Counted from the stretch's first letter, positions 1 to 7,043 are shown. The stretch: 9,340 bases of DNA from Streptococcus mitis (GCF_009496285.1 NZ_WIJK01000039.1:1-9340), one strand, 5' to 3'. Made by a program: numbers and translations. Notes: a model not told the origin generated them from the letters alone.

Positions 1-26
1 TAGAGAATATCCCTTTTTATTTTGTT

Positions 27-194
27 CTAAATTCGATTTTTGAATGGAATATCAGATGATGAGACAAAATATTTTTGAAAACAGAAAAAGACAAACACCA
101 AAAATGACGTTTGTCTTCGTTCTGAAAGGAAATGTTTTCCTTTTTTAATCATACGCCAGTTCTTCTGCTCTGCATTTTTACGATTAAAATACAT
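27..194 (-). pseudogene. Remnant of a secreted/surface-protein gene (signal-peptide start only)
   Basis: A 55-codon frame starts at ATG 194-192, with AGGAG (205-201) six bases upstream. The first 23 residues begin MYFNRKNAEQ and include NWRMIKKGKHFL. The spacing R-x-I-K-x-G-K-x-F matches the KxYKxGKxW signal-peptide motif and, from memory, resembles the FKLIKSGKHWL segment of serine-rich-repeat adhesins such as Fap1 and PsrP. Such proteins are exported, often by the accessory Sec route, and attached to the wall. Here no hydrophobic core or mature domain follows in a normal way. A minus-strand terminator hairpin (88-117) lies inside the frame, so a transcript would end before the stop codon at 29-27. 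I infer that the body of the gene was deleted, joining the first codons to the 3' terminator. The residues after about 24 are hydrophobic (FLVFVFFCF), so a short secreted or membrane peptide cannot be excluded. The gene lies divergent to the Mga-like regulator, a usual position for a target gene. Confidence 0.5.
88..117 (-). terminator. Terminator hairpin, minus strand
   Basis: On the minus strand AAGACAAAC pairs with GTTTGTCTT in a 9-bp perfect stem with a 12-base loop, followed directly by further Ts (GTCTTTTTCTG). It lies inside the open frame of the remnant gene at 27-194. This suggests it once stood downstream of a complete gene. Confidence 0.55.
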
Positions 195-248
195 TCTTAT
201 CTCCTATTTATTTTGTATTAGAGTCGCATGTGTTTTACATACGTTACC

Positions 249-277
249 ATTATAAAATATAGAGGCAAAATAGTCAA
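249..277 (-). promoter_or_regulatory. Sigma-A promoter for the remnant gene
   Basis: On the minus strand, -35 TTGACT (277-272), a 17-base spacer and -10 TATAAT (254-249) make a near-consensus housekeeping promoter. The start point would be near 242, leaving a 5' leader of about 48 bases that ends in AGGAG and ATG (194). A 12-A run (295-306) lies upstream of this promoter, between it and the Mga-gene promoter. Confidence 0.7.
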
Positions 278-330
278 TCACTTTGTTTGTTTAGAAAAAA
301 AAAAAATCCTCGGTACAAATCATTTCCAAA

Positions 331-373
331 TTTACTCTTTTTTTAGTAAAATTATTATAAAATTTGATAATTT
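331..373. promoter_or_regulatory. AT-rich dyads between divergent promoters, possible regulator site
   Basis: Two short inverted repeats lie between the divergent promoters: TTTACT/AGTAAA (331-336 and 345-350) and AAATTAT/ATAATTT (349-355 and 367-373). They could form part of a binding region for the adjacent Mga-like regulator. This is inference: in sequence this AT-rich, such dyads also arise by chance, and I know of no fixed consensus for this regulator. Confidence 0.2.
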
Positions 374-406
374 ATAAACGATTTTTAAAAGTTTTTTTCG
401 AAAACA

Positions 407-415
407 TGCTATAAT
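407..415 (+). promoter_or_regulatory. Extended -10 promoter of the Mga-like gene
   Basis: TGCTATAAT (407-415) is a perfect extended -10 element (TG-N-TATAAT). No convincing -35 box lies 17 bases upstream, which is common for extended -10 promoters in streptococci and would fit activator or autoregulatory control. Transcription would start near 422, giving a leader of about 65 bases before ATG 488. Confidence 0.6.
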
Positions 416-487
416 AGAGAAAAGCCCTGATAATTGTTTTTATCTTTTTTTGTTTATAAGACTTTATATTTCCAAGGAGTATTTCCC

Positions 488-1957
488 ATGAGAGAACTAT
501 TATCTCACAAAGAACAGAGACAATTAAAAATTCTAGAATACTTATTTGAGAACCAAGAATGGATTCATATCGACACCTTGGCTGATATTCTAGATTTGAA
601 TGGACGCATCATCAAAAGCGATATTAAAGAAATGCGCGAGCAACTTTCTTGTTTTGATATTCTATCATCAACCGCTGGTATCAGACTGACGAACGAACAT
701 AATTTTGGTATTGAGCGAATTTATAGACACGTTTTGCAAGAGTCTGTTAATTTTCAGGTACTCAGAGCTTTCTTCCTATTAGAAGAACCATTTACTTTCG
801 AGCACCTAGTTCAAACGCTTGACATTTCTCTTCCCTCACTTCGTAAGAAGGTTGCTGAAATCAATAATATTCTGCAGTCAAAATATAAATTCAAGCTCAA
901 GGTGACGCCTATTTCAATTATTGGAGACGAAAGAGACATTCGCTTCTTTTTTGCCCAGTATTTCCATGAAGCCTATGGTTTCTTCAAATGGCCATTTGAT
1001 CTGTCTTCTGAAGATGTAGAGGAACTTGTGACTTTTCTTGCCAAGGTAACAGGCTATCCCATCACCTACCAAAATATGTTTCAGCTGAAGATACAAATTG
1101 CAGTCAATCTCCATCGAGCAAAGATTTTACCGAGACCTAAAGGGGAAATCGAGTTTGACTCTCTTCGCTCTATTTTTAGTCAACTTTCAAACTTCCAGCA
1201 GGAATTGCAATCTCTTGGTGAGCGTCTTGGAATCACGCTCGACTTTTCAACTATTGACCAAATTTTCAGCTCCTATACTCAAGAGGGGATCTTCTTCACG
1301 GTCGAGGATTTCCTAGAGGCGCGAGAAGACAATGAGAAAGTCGATAACTCCTATCACTCAGCTCGAGATGTCCTCGACAATCTTACCCGACAGTTTGATG
1401 TCCACTTTTCAAATACCGATCAATTGATTTGGCACTTGCATAACACTGCATTTCTAGAACGTCAAGAAATCAACTCAGAATCTATCATTTCTCATAACAA
1501 ATCTTATGCACTGAATAAGATTAAAAAGTTCTTCCCAGATTTTTACGAAGCAGCTAGTTTTGAAATGATGCGCTATAAGTCTAGCTTGGGACAAAAGGAG
1601 CAACTTCACGCTGTAATCCATCTAGTCTATACTCTTTTAACCCACGCAACTGATCTAATGGAACAACTCCTAAAGCACCAAACCAAGGTTCGTGTTCTTG
1701 TTTTGAGTGAGTTTGACTTTGCCCATCCTCAGGCTTTGATTTCACTCTATCAATTTTACACCTCTAGAAACATCCACTTTGAAACATGGGATAAAGCGAC
1801 ACTCAATGTCGATGAAATCATGGAAGCGGGTTACGATGCCATCATTACCAACTTTGATATTGAAGGATTGGTTCATCCGAAACTCATGAACGTCGGTCGC
1901 ATGGCTAATCTACAAGTCGTCAATGAACTCAATACTCTTTCCATTAGTAAACTTTAA
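488..1957 (+). CDS. Mga-family (MgrA-like) transcriptional regulator
   Basis: A 489-residue cytoplasmic DNA-binding regulator of the Mga/MgrA type. ATG 488 is chosen because AAGGAG (474-479) lies 8 bases upstream. A longer in-frame start (TTG 434) has no ribosome binding site and would add an unusual leader. Visible layout: an N-terminal winged helix-turn-helix at about residues 5-60 (HIDTLADILDLNGRIIKSDI), a second helix-turn-helix at about 100-130 (PFTFEHLVQTLDISLPSLRK), PRD-like helical domains at about 170-390 with the MgrA-like stretch LIWHLHNTAFLERQE (313-327), and a C-terminal EIIB-like domain at about 400-460 (VRVLVLSEFD, then YDAIITNFD). Length and order match the family. Mga-type proteins activate surface and virulence genes, often adjacent ones, and may respond to sugar status through PTS phosphorylation of the PRDs. 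The gene stands alone and is divergent from a broken surface-protein gene. It may be a paralogue of mgrA rather than mgrA itself, so I give no symbol. Confidence 0.9.
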   Translation: MRELLSHKEQRQLKILEYLFENQEWIHIDTLADILDLNGRIIKSDIKEMREQLSCFDILSSTAGIRLTNEHNFGIERIYRHVLQESVNFQVLRAFFLLEEPFTFEHLVQTLDISLPSLRKKVAEINNILQSKYKFKLKVTPISIIGDERDIRFFFAQYFHEAYGFFKWPFDLSSEDVEELVTFLAKVTGYPITYQNMFQLKIQIAVNLHRAKILPRPKGEIEFDSLRSIFSQLSNFQQELQSLGERLGITLDFSTIDQIFSSYTQEGIFFTVEDFLEAREDNEKVDNSYHSARDVLDNLTRQFDVHFSNTDQLIWHLHNTAFLERQEINSESIISHNKSYALNKIKKFFPDFYEAASFEMMRYKSSLGQKEQLHAVIHLVYTLLTHATDLMEQLLKHQTKVRVLVLSEFDFAHPQALISLYQFYTSRNIHFETWDKATLNVDEIMEAGYDAIITNFDIEGLVHPKLMNVGRMANLQVVNELNTLSISKL

Positions 1958-1959
1958 AA

Positions 1960-1976
1960 AAGCCTCTGTTTTATAA
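1960..1976. other. Half-terminator motif after the Mga-like gene
   Basis: AAGCCTCTGTTTTATAA begins three bases after the stop codon. It would be the left arm and loop of a typical AAGCCTCTGTT-TTAT-AACAGAGGCTT terminator, but the right arm is absent. Insertion of the downstream repeat cluster may have removed it. A 16/17 match is at 7425-7441, also just beyond a gene's 3' end. Confidence 0.35.
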
Positions 1977-2002
1977 CCAAGTAAGCAGACTAAAACATAT
2001 AC

Positions 2003-2047
2003 AAACGCATAATGTCAGTTATCTTAAAAACTTGATATTATGCGTTT
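2003..2047. terminator. Bidirectional hairpin terminator after the Mga-like gene
   Basis: The arms at 2003-2017 and 2033-2047 (AAACGCATAATGTCA / TGATATTATGCGTTT) form a 15-bp stem with one G-U pair. T bases follow on the plus strand and As precede it, so it can act in both directions, although the A-run on the minus-strand side is short. It is nearly the same hairpin as the one after spuA (6747-6791), so both belong to one dispersed hairpin family. Confidence 0.75.
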
Positions 2048-2049
2048 TT

Positions 2050-2197
2050 ATACTTCTTCAAACCGCGTCAACGTCCATCTGCAACCTCAAAGCAGTGCTT
2101 TGAGCTGACTTTGTCAGTTTTATCCACAACCTCAAAACAGTGTTTTGAGCAACCTGCGGCTAATTTCCTAGTTTGCTCTTTGATTTTCATTGAGTAT
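2050..2197 (-). repeat. BOX element (boxA-boxB-boxC), minus orientation
   Basis: Read on the minus strand it starts ATACTCAATGAAAATC (from 2197), then AAAGAGCAAACTAGGAA, and ends with GGTTTGAAGAAGTAT, the known start and end of pneumococcal BOX repeats. Two palindromes, CTCAAAACAGTGTTTTGAG (2131-2149) and CTCAAAGCAGTGCTTTGAG (2086-2104), lie exactly 45 bp apart, the length of one boxB unit. Between them is the small dyad CTGACTTTGTCAG (2105-2117). This implies a single boxB copy. The boxC end looks shortened and runs straight into the hairpin at 2003-2047. BOX elements are non-coding repeats that form stable RNA structures and can modulate neighbouring genes. Confidence 0.85.
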
Positions 2198-2249
2198 TAC
2201 TTTCAACAATGGATTCGCACTTATTGATAAATTTCTGCTCATTTACAAC

Positions 2250-2355
2250 ATAGTAGATTCAAATAAGATATGAACAAATAGATTAGGAAAGTCAAACTTA
2301 TTTCTAGAAATATTTTTAGCAGTCATAGTGTGCTGTTCTAGATTCAATACGCTAT
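2250..2355 (+). repeat. RUP-type element, copy 1 (diverged)
   Basis: A 106-bp element begins ATAGTAGATT and ends AATACGCTAT, a degraded version of the inverted end AATCTACTAT. Length and ends fit RUP, the roughly 107-bp pneumococcal repeat thought to be moved in trans by an IS630-type transposase at TA sites. This copy differs from copies 2 and 3 at several positions near its right end, so it is the outlier of the array. Confidence 0.75.
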
Positions 2356-2390
2356 AATTTTGTTGTGTAGCAGATTAAATAGAAAACACT

Positions 2391-2496
2391 ATAGTAGATT
2401 CAAATAAGATATGAACAAATAGATTAGGAAAATCAAACTTATTTCTAGAAATATTTTTAGCAGCCGTTATGTACTATTCTAGATTCAATCTACTAT
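2391..2496 (+). repeat. RUP-type element, copy 2 (intact ends)
   Basis: A 106-bp copy with perfect 10-bp terminal inverted repeats (ATAGTAGATT / AATCTACTAT), flanked by T on the left and A on the right, consistent with a TA target. It is the best-preserved copy and nearly identical to copy 3. Confidence 0.8.
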
Positions 2497-2531
2497 AATT
2501 TTGTTGTGTAGCAGATTGAATAGAAAACACT

Positions 2532-2637
2532 ATAGTAGATTCAAATAAGATATAAACAAATAGATTAGGAAAATCAAACTTATTTCTAGAAATATTTTTA
2601 GCAGCCGTTATGTACTATTCTAGATTCAATCTACTCT
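2532..2637 (+). repeat. RUP-type element, copy 3
   Basis: A 106-bp copy differing from copy 2 by a G to A change (ATATGAAC to ATATAAAC) and by its last bases (AATCTACTCT instead of AATCTACTAT). The altered right end marks the edge of the array. Confidence 0.75.
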
Positions 2638-2908
2638 GCATTGTGAATTCTAAAAAATTGCTAGAAATTGACTTAACTTCTCTAGTAAATTTATTCAGAT
2701 TTTATTTAACTATAACCTATCTATTTCAGTCTAACAAAAGACTTTTCCTTGCTTTGCTAGAATATAGCAAGATCTACTGATTAGCTGGTCAATTTCAATG
2801 TTTTTACTCAGGCTAGGATATTTCTTCAGTAGACTATCAACAAAAAGGGGTTTTGATTTTAATGGAGGTTGATTTTTCACCTAGTCTGATTTCTCATCTA
2901 CAAAACAA
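2638..2908. other. Intergenic stretch without recognised feature
   Basis: About 270 bases lie between the RUP array and the spuA promoter. A 6-bp hairpin (TTGCTA-GAATA-TAGCAA, about 2754-2770) is visible but has no T-tail. I see no supported gene or RNA. Confidence 0.5.
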
Positions 2909-2923
2909 AAGAAAACGATTGCA
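2909..2923 (+). promoter_or_regulatory. Probable cre site (CcpA operator) over the spuA promoter
   Basis: AAGAAAACGATTGCA fits the cre consensus WTGNAANCGNWNNCA at every fixed position except the second (A for T). It overlaps the -35 box at 2919-2924, where CcpA bound with Hpr-Ser-P would block RNA polymerase. Glucose repression is the expected control of a glycogen- or pullulan-degrading enzyme. Confidence 0.6.
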
Positions 2924-2947
2924 TAAACTCTTACTCCATGATATACT
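2919..2947 (+). promoter_or_regulatory. spuA promoter
   Basis: -35 TTGCAT (2919-2924), a 17-base spacer and -10 TATACT (2942-2947) precede a short leader. The expected start is near 2954, with the ribosome binding site AGGAG at 2966-2970. Confidence 0.75.
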
Positions 2948-2977
2948 AGGATAAAAATAAACAATAGGAGAGTGTCT

Positions 2978-5900
2978 ATGAAAAACACGTCATCTCAACC
3001 AGATAAAAAAATGATTTACAGCATCCGTTCTCTGAAAAACGGAACTGGCTCTGTCCTTATTGGAGCAAGCTTTATCCTCCTTGCCTTAACAGCACCTTCT
3101 GTATCTGCAGCTGAAACTAGTCTTGGCACACAAGAAAATGTAAGCGCTATTAGTGCAGGCCCAGCTACTACAGAAACCAGCCAAGCTGAGGAAAAAACGC
3201 CTATTTTGGCTCCAAAAGATGCAAACGCTTCCCTAGATTCTAAAACATCTGAACCAGTAGCAATTTCTGAAACAGCTACAACTGAAGCTACTCCAAACCT
3301 TCCAAACAACAAAGACGAGAAAACAGAAGTATCAAGTCTAGCCACTGAGAAAGCTTCGCTAGCAGACACTGTATCTGAAACCCCAATCGCAGACAACTAC
3401 TTCCGTATCCACGTCAAAAAACTTCCTCAAGAAAACCAAGATTCGCAAGGTCTTTGGACTTGGGATGATGTTGAAAAACCATCTGAGAACTGGCCAAATG
3501 GCGCCCAGTCCTTCAAGGATGCCAAGAAAGACGACTACGGCTACTACCTAGATGTCAAACTAAAAAATGAACAAGCCAAGAAAGTCAGCTTCCTCATTAA
3601 CAACACCAAAGGGGACAACCTTACTGGAGATCGTTCAGTAGAGCGTCTCTCTCCAAAGATGAATGAAGCTTGGCTAGATGAGGACTACAAAGTCCACAAC
3701 TACCAACCTCAGCCAGCGGGAACGATCCGCGTCAACTATTTCCGCACCGATGGCAACTATGACAAGAAATCTCTCTGGTACTGGGGAGATGTGAAGACTC
3801 CAAGCAATGGTGAATGGCCTGACGGTACAGACTTTACTGCAAGTGGAAAACACGGACGCTACATCGACATTCCGCTCAATGAAGCTGCCAGAGAATTTGG
3901 ATTTTTACTATTAGATGAGAGCAAGAAAGGCGATGATGTGAAAATCAGAAAAGAAGATTATAAATTTACTGACCTGAAAAACCACAGTCAAATCTTCCTT
4001 AAGGATGATGACGAAACAATCTACACCAACCCTTACTATGTGCATGACATCCGTATGACTGGTGCCCAACATGTGGCTAAGTCCCGTATTGAAAGTAGTT
4101 TTTCTACCTTGGTTGGGGCTAAAAAAGAAGACATCCTTAAACATTCCAACATCACTGACCACCAAGGGAATAAAGTGGCTATCTCCGATGTTACAATCGA
4201 TGAAGCAGGTAAGAAAGTAACTTACATCGGTGATTTCTCTGACACTCAAAACCCTTACACCGTTGCCTACGATTCAGACCGTTTTACAACTCGTTCAAGC
4301 TGGCGTCTCAAAGATGAGACTTACAGTTACGATGGTCCACTCGGTGCAAATCTTAAAGAAGATGGTAAACGTGTTGATCTGACTCTTTGGTCTCCAAGTG
4401 CCGATAAGGTTTCAGTTGTCGTCTACGATAAGAAAGATCCTGAAAAAGTGGTCGGAACCGTCGCTCTTGAAAAAGGAGAAAAAGGAACTTGGAAACAAAC
4501 TCTGAATGAAAACTCTGGTCTTGGCATCAGCAACTATACTGGCTACTACTACCACTATCAAATCGAGCGCCAAGGCAAGACTGTCCTCGTACTTGATCCT
4601 TACGCCAAATCTCTAGCAGCTTGGAACAGCGATCTAGCCAAAACAGACGCTGCCCATAAGGTTGCTAAAGCTGCTTTTGTGGATCCAGCAAAACTTGGAC
4701 CTCAAGACCTGACTTATGGTAAGATTCATAACTTCAAATCTCGTGAAGATGCTGTCATCTACGAGGCTCACGTTCGTGACTTTACCTCAGATCCTGCTAT
4801 CGCAAAAGATTTGACTAAACCATTTGGTACTTTTGAAGCCTTTATCGAAAAACTAGACTACCTCAAAGACTTGGGTGTAACCCACATCCAGCTCCTCCCC
4901 GTCTTGTCTTACTATTATGTCAATGAATTAAAGAACCAAGAACGTTTGTCCGCCTATGCTTCAAGCGATAGCAACTACAACTGGGGTTATGACCCTCAAA
5001 ACTACTTCTCCTTGACTGGTATGTACTCAAGCAATCCGAAGGACCCAGAAAAACGTATCGCAGAATTTAAGAACCTCGTCAATGAAATCCATAAGCGTGG
5101 CATGGGTGCTATCTTAGACGTAGTTTACAACCATACTGCCAATGTCGATATCTTTGAAGACCTTGAGCCAAACTACTACCACTTCATGGATGCAGACGGG
5201 ACACCTCGTACTAGCTTTGGTGGTGGTCGTCTAGGAACAACCCACTACATGTCTAAACGCGTCATGGTAGACTCTATCAAGTATCTAGTTGAAACCTATA
5301 AAGTAGATGGTTTCCGTTTCGATATGATGGGAGATCATGATGCAGCTTCTGTCGAAGAAGCTTACAAGGCTGCACGCGCCCTCAATCCAAATCTCATCAT
5401 GCTTGGTGAAGGTTGGAGAACCTATTCTGGTGATGAAAATATGCCTACTAGACCTGCTGATCAGGATTGGATGAAACATACTGATACTGTTGCTGTATTT
5501 TCAGATGACATCCGTAACAACCTCAAGTCAGGTTATCCAAACGAAGGTCAACCTGCCTTTATCACAGGTGGTAAACGTGATATCAATACTATCTTTAAAA
5601 ACCTCATTGCTCAACCAACCAACTTTGAAGCAGACAACCCTGGAGATGTTATCCAGTATATCGCAGCCCATGACAACTTGACCCTCTTTGACATCATTGC
5701 CCAGTCTATCAAAAAAGACCCAAGCAAGGCTGAAAACTATGCTGAAATTCATCGTCGTTTACGACTTGGAAACCTCATGGTCTTGACAGCTCAAGGAACT
5801 CCGTTTATCCACTCTGGTCAAGAGTATGGACGTACCAAACAATTCCGTGACCCAGCCTACAAGACTCCAGTAGCAGAGGATAAGGTACCAAACAAATCTC

Positions 5901-6667
5901 ACTTGTTGCGTGATAAGGACGGCAACCCGTTTGACTATCCTTACTTCATCCATGACTCTTACGACTCCAGCGATGCTATCAATAAGTTTGACTGGACTAA
6001 AGCTACAGATGGAAAAGCTTATCCTGAAAATGTCAAGAGCCGTGACTACATGAAAGGTTTGATTGCCCTTCGCCAATCTACAGATGCCTTCCGACTCAAG
6101 AGTCTTCAAGATATCAAAGACCGTGTCCAACTCATCACTGTCCCAGGCCAAAATGGTGTGGAAAAAGAGGATGTAGTAATTGGCTACCAAATTACTGCTC
6201 CAAACGGTGATATCTACGCAGTCTTTGTCAATGCGGACGAAAAAGCTCGCGAATTTAACTTGGGAACTGCCTTTGCCCACCTCAGAAATGCTGAAGTTTT
6301 AGCAGATGAAAACCAAGCAGGGCCAGTCGGAATTGCCAACCCTCAAGGGCTTGAATGGACTGAAAAAGGCTTGAAATTAAATGCCCTTACAGCTACTGTT
6401 CTTCGTGTCGCACAAGGTGGTGCCATTGTCGCTCCAGCTGTTGAAGAAAAACCTGAGTTTGATCTTTCTAGCTTGGAAACCGACCAAAGTCAAGCCCAAA
6501 ACCTAGCTGCAAAACCTAAAACTCAAGAAACTGTTGTAGAGACTCTGTCTCAAAAAGTCCTGCCAAACACTGGAACAGAAAAAGTTTCCTACCTTGCATT
6601 AGCAGGAATTAGCCTCCTAGCCCTCCTTGGACTTGGTAGCTTCCTCAAGTCAAGAAAGGAACAATAA
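2978..6667 (+). CDS. spuA: Cell-wall-anchored pullulanase SpuA (GH13)
   Basis: A 1229-residue surface enzyme that cleaves alpha-1,6 branch links of pullulan, glycogen and related alpha-glucans, feeding maltodextrin uptake. ATG 2978 is chosen because AGGAG (2966-2970) lies 7 bases upstream; the in-frame GTG 2972 is too close to it. A YSIRK-type signal peptide (YSIRSLKNGTGSVLIGA, residues 14-30) has likely cleavage near 44. A low-complexity Thr/Ala/Glu linker follows. Two CBM41 domains lie at about 139-247 and 249-358, with the aromatic motifs LWTWDD and LWYWGD, then a CBM48-like domain at about 452-560. The GH13 domain carries YNWGYDP (667-673), DVVYNH (714-719), nucleophile D782 in GFRFDMM, acid/base E811 in LGEGW, and H898-D899 in AAHDN. 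The sortase signal LPNTG (1195-1199) is followed by a hydrophobic segment and a positively charged tail (KSRKEQ). All key residues are present and no break is seen. The gene stands alone between a CcpA-type promoter and a strong terminator. Confidence 0.96.
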   Translation: MKNTSSQPDKKMIYSIRSLKNGTGSVLIGASFILLALTAPSVSAAETSLGTQENVSAISAGPATTETSQAEEKTPILAPKDANASLDSKTSEPVAISETATTEATPNLPNNKDEKTEVSSLATEKASLADTVSETPIADNYFRIHVKKLPQENQDSQGLWTWDDVEKPSENWPNGAQSFKDAKKDDYGYYLDVKLKNEQAKKVSFLINNTKGDNLTGDRSVERLSPKMNEAWLDEDYKVHNYQPQPAGTIRVNYFRTDGNYDKKSLWYWGDVKTPSNGEWPDGTDFTASGKHGRYIDIPLNEAAREFGFLLLDESKKGDDVKIRKEDYKFTDLKNHSQIFLKDDDETIYTNPYYVHDIRMTGAQHVAKSRIESSFSTLVGAKKEDILKHSNITDHQGNKVAISDVTIDEAGKKVTYIGDFSDTQNPYTVAYDSDRFTTRSSWRLKDETYSYDGPLGANLKEDGKRVDLTLWSPSADKVSVVVYDKKDPEKVVGTVALEKGEKGTWKQTLNENSGLGISNYTGYYYHYQIERQGKTVLVLDPYAKSLAAWNSDLAKTDAAHKVAKAAFVDPAKLGPQDLTYGKIHNFKSREDAVIYEAHVRDFTSDPAIAKDLTKPFGTFEAFIEKLDYLKDLGVTHIQLLPVLSYYYVNELKNQERLSAYASSDSNYNWGYDPQNYFSLTGMYSSNPKDPEKRIAEFKNLVNEIHKRGMGAILDVVYNHTANVDIFEDLEPNYYHFMDADGTPRTSFGGGRLGTTHYMSKRVMVDSIKYLVETYKVDGFRFDMMGDHDAASVEEAYKAARALNPNLIMLGEGWRTYSGDENMPTRPADQDWMKHTDTVAVFSDDIRNNLKSGYPNEGQPAFITGGKRDINTIFKNLIAQPTNFEADNPGDVIQYIAAHDNLTLFDIIAQSIKKDPSKAENYAEIHRRLRLGNLMVLTAQGTPFIHSGQEYGRTKQFRDPAYKTPVAEDKVPNKSHLLRDKDGNPFDYPYFIHDSYDSSDAINKFDWTKATDGKAYPENVKSRDYMKGLIALRQSTDAFRLKSLQDIKDRVQLITVPGQNGVEKEDVVIGYQITAPNGDIYAVFVNADEKAREFNLGTAFAHLRNAEVLADENQAGPVGIANPQGLEWTEKGLKLNALTATVLRVAQGGAIVAPAVEEKPEFDLSSLETDQSQAQNLAAKPKTQETVVETLSQKVLPNTGTEKVSYLALAGISLLALLGLGSFLKSRKEQ

Positions 6668-6746
6668 AAGCAAGGACTCTATAAATCTATCACCTTAGTA
6701 TAAAGACATGTAAAAAGAAGCTGGGATAAAAGTCTTTAAAATCAGA

Positions 6747-6791
6747 AAAACGCATATTATCAGATGTTTAAAACTTGATAATATGCGTTTT
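6747..6791. terminator. Bidirectional terminator after spuA
   Basis: The arms 6747-6762 and 6776-6791 (AAAACGCATATTATCA / TGATAATATGCGTTTT) are a perfect 16-bp inverted repeat. The stem has T-rich and A-rich edges, so it can work on both strands. It shares most of its stem with the hairpin after the Mga-like gene. Just upstream is GAAGCTGGGATAAAAGTC, a phrase I recall seeing beside such hairpins in streptococci. Confidence 0.8.
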
Positions 6792-6914
6792 ATTGTGGAA
6801 AGATTTATACTCAATATTCTACTAAAATTATGTTTGTGTCTCGCCTCTTCAGATTTAAAAAAGGTTCATTTTGATCAATTTGTTTCAATCTCTTTCTTTT
6901 ACTAGAGAAAATAA
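6792..6914. other. Intergenic stretch without recognised feature
   Basis: AT-rich sequence between two terminator hairpins. I see no supported gene, repeat or promoter. Confidence 0.4.
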
Positions 6915-6960
6915 AAAAACTCTTAAAAATAGCATTATGTCAGCATTTCTAAGAGTTTTT
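6915..6960. terminator. Hairpin terminator between spuA and the decayed minus-strand gene
   Basis: AAAAACTCTTA (6915-6925) pairs with TAAGAGTTTTT (6950-6960) in an 11-bp stem, with A- and T-runs on the outer sides. It can terminate transcription in either direction and would serve the minus-strand pseudogene that ends at 7044. Confidence 0.65.
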
Positions 6961-7043
6961 ACTATATAGTATCCAACCTCTATAAGGGCAATTTTTTTAT
7001 TACTGATAGGGTAGGTCTACGTTCTGCCTCTTTCTAGAAGCTC

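Larger units (their letters stand above)
2250..2637 (+). repeat. Tandem array: three RUP-like units, 141-bp period
   Basis: Three direct RUP-like copies (starting 2250, 2391 and 2532) are spaced exactly 141 bp apart. They are separated by two near-identical 35-bp linkers (2356-2390 and 2497-2531; one clear difference, AGATTAAATAG versus AGATTGAATAG). Because the linkers repeat as well, the array most likely grew by duplication of a 141-bp unit rather than by three independent insertions. No coding potential is apparent. Confidence 0.85.

Noticed and set aside
125..146. Plus-strand hairpin AAAGGAA/TTCCTTT with T-tail
   Set aside because: It coincides with the KKGKHFL codons of the signal-peptide remnant and has only a 7-bp AT-rich stem. 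A terminator for a gene off the left edge is possible but weakly supported.
434..487. N-terminal extension of the Mga-like protein from TTG 434
   Set aside because: No ribosome binding site before TTG 434, while ATG 488 has AAGGAG at ideal spacing and gives the family-typical N-terminus MRELLS.
914..1316. Short open frames overlapping the Mga-like gene on both strands
   Set aside because: They lie inside an intact regulator gene, have no start signals and show no recognisable protein features.
2250..2637. CRISPR array
   Set aside because: The repeats are 106 bp with inverted ends and the two 35-bp linkers are nearly identical, unlike CRISPR spacers. No cas genes are nearby.
2668..2700. Possible promoter beginning TTGACT at 2668
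   Set aside because: No acceptable -10 box lies at 16-18 bases (TTATTC at 17), and no gene follows before the real spuA promoter.
2862..2954. A 30-codon plus-strand frame (MEVDFSPSLISHLQ...) upstream of spuA
   Set aside because: It has no ribosome binding site and overlaps the spuA promoter and its start point, so it would not be on the spuA transcript.
2972..2977. GTG start two codons upstream for spuA
   Set aside because: It lies one base after the AGGAG ribosome binding site, which is too close; ATG 2978 has 7-base spacing.
3016..6280. Several long open frames antisense to spuA (up to 173 codons)
   Set aside because: They mirror the codon pattern of spuA, lack ribosome binding sites or recognisable domains, and lie wholly within an intact, well-identified gene.
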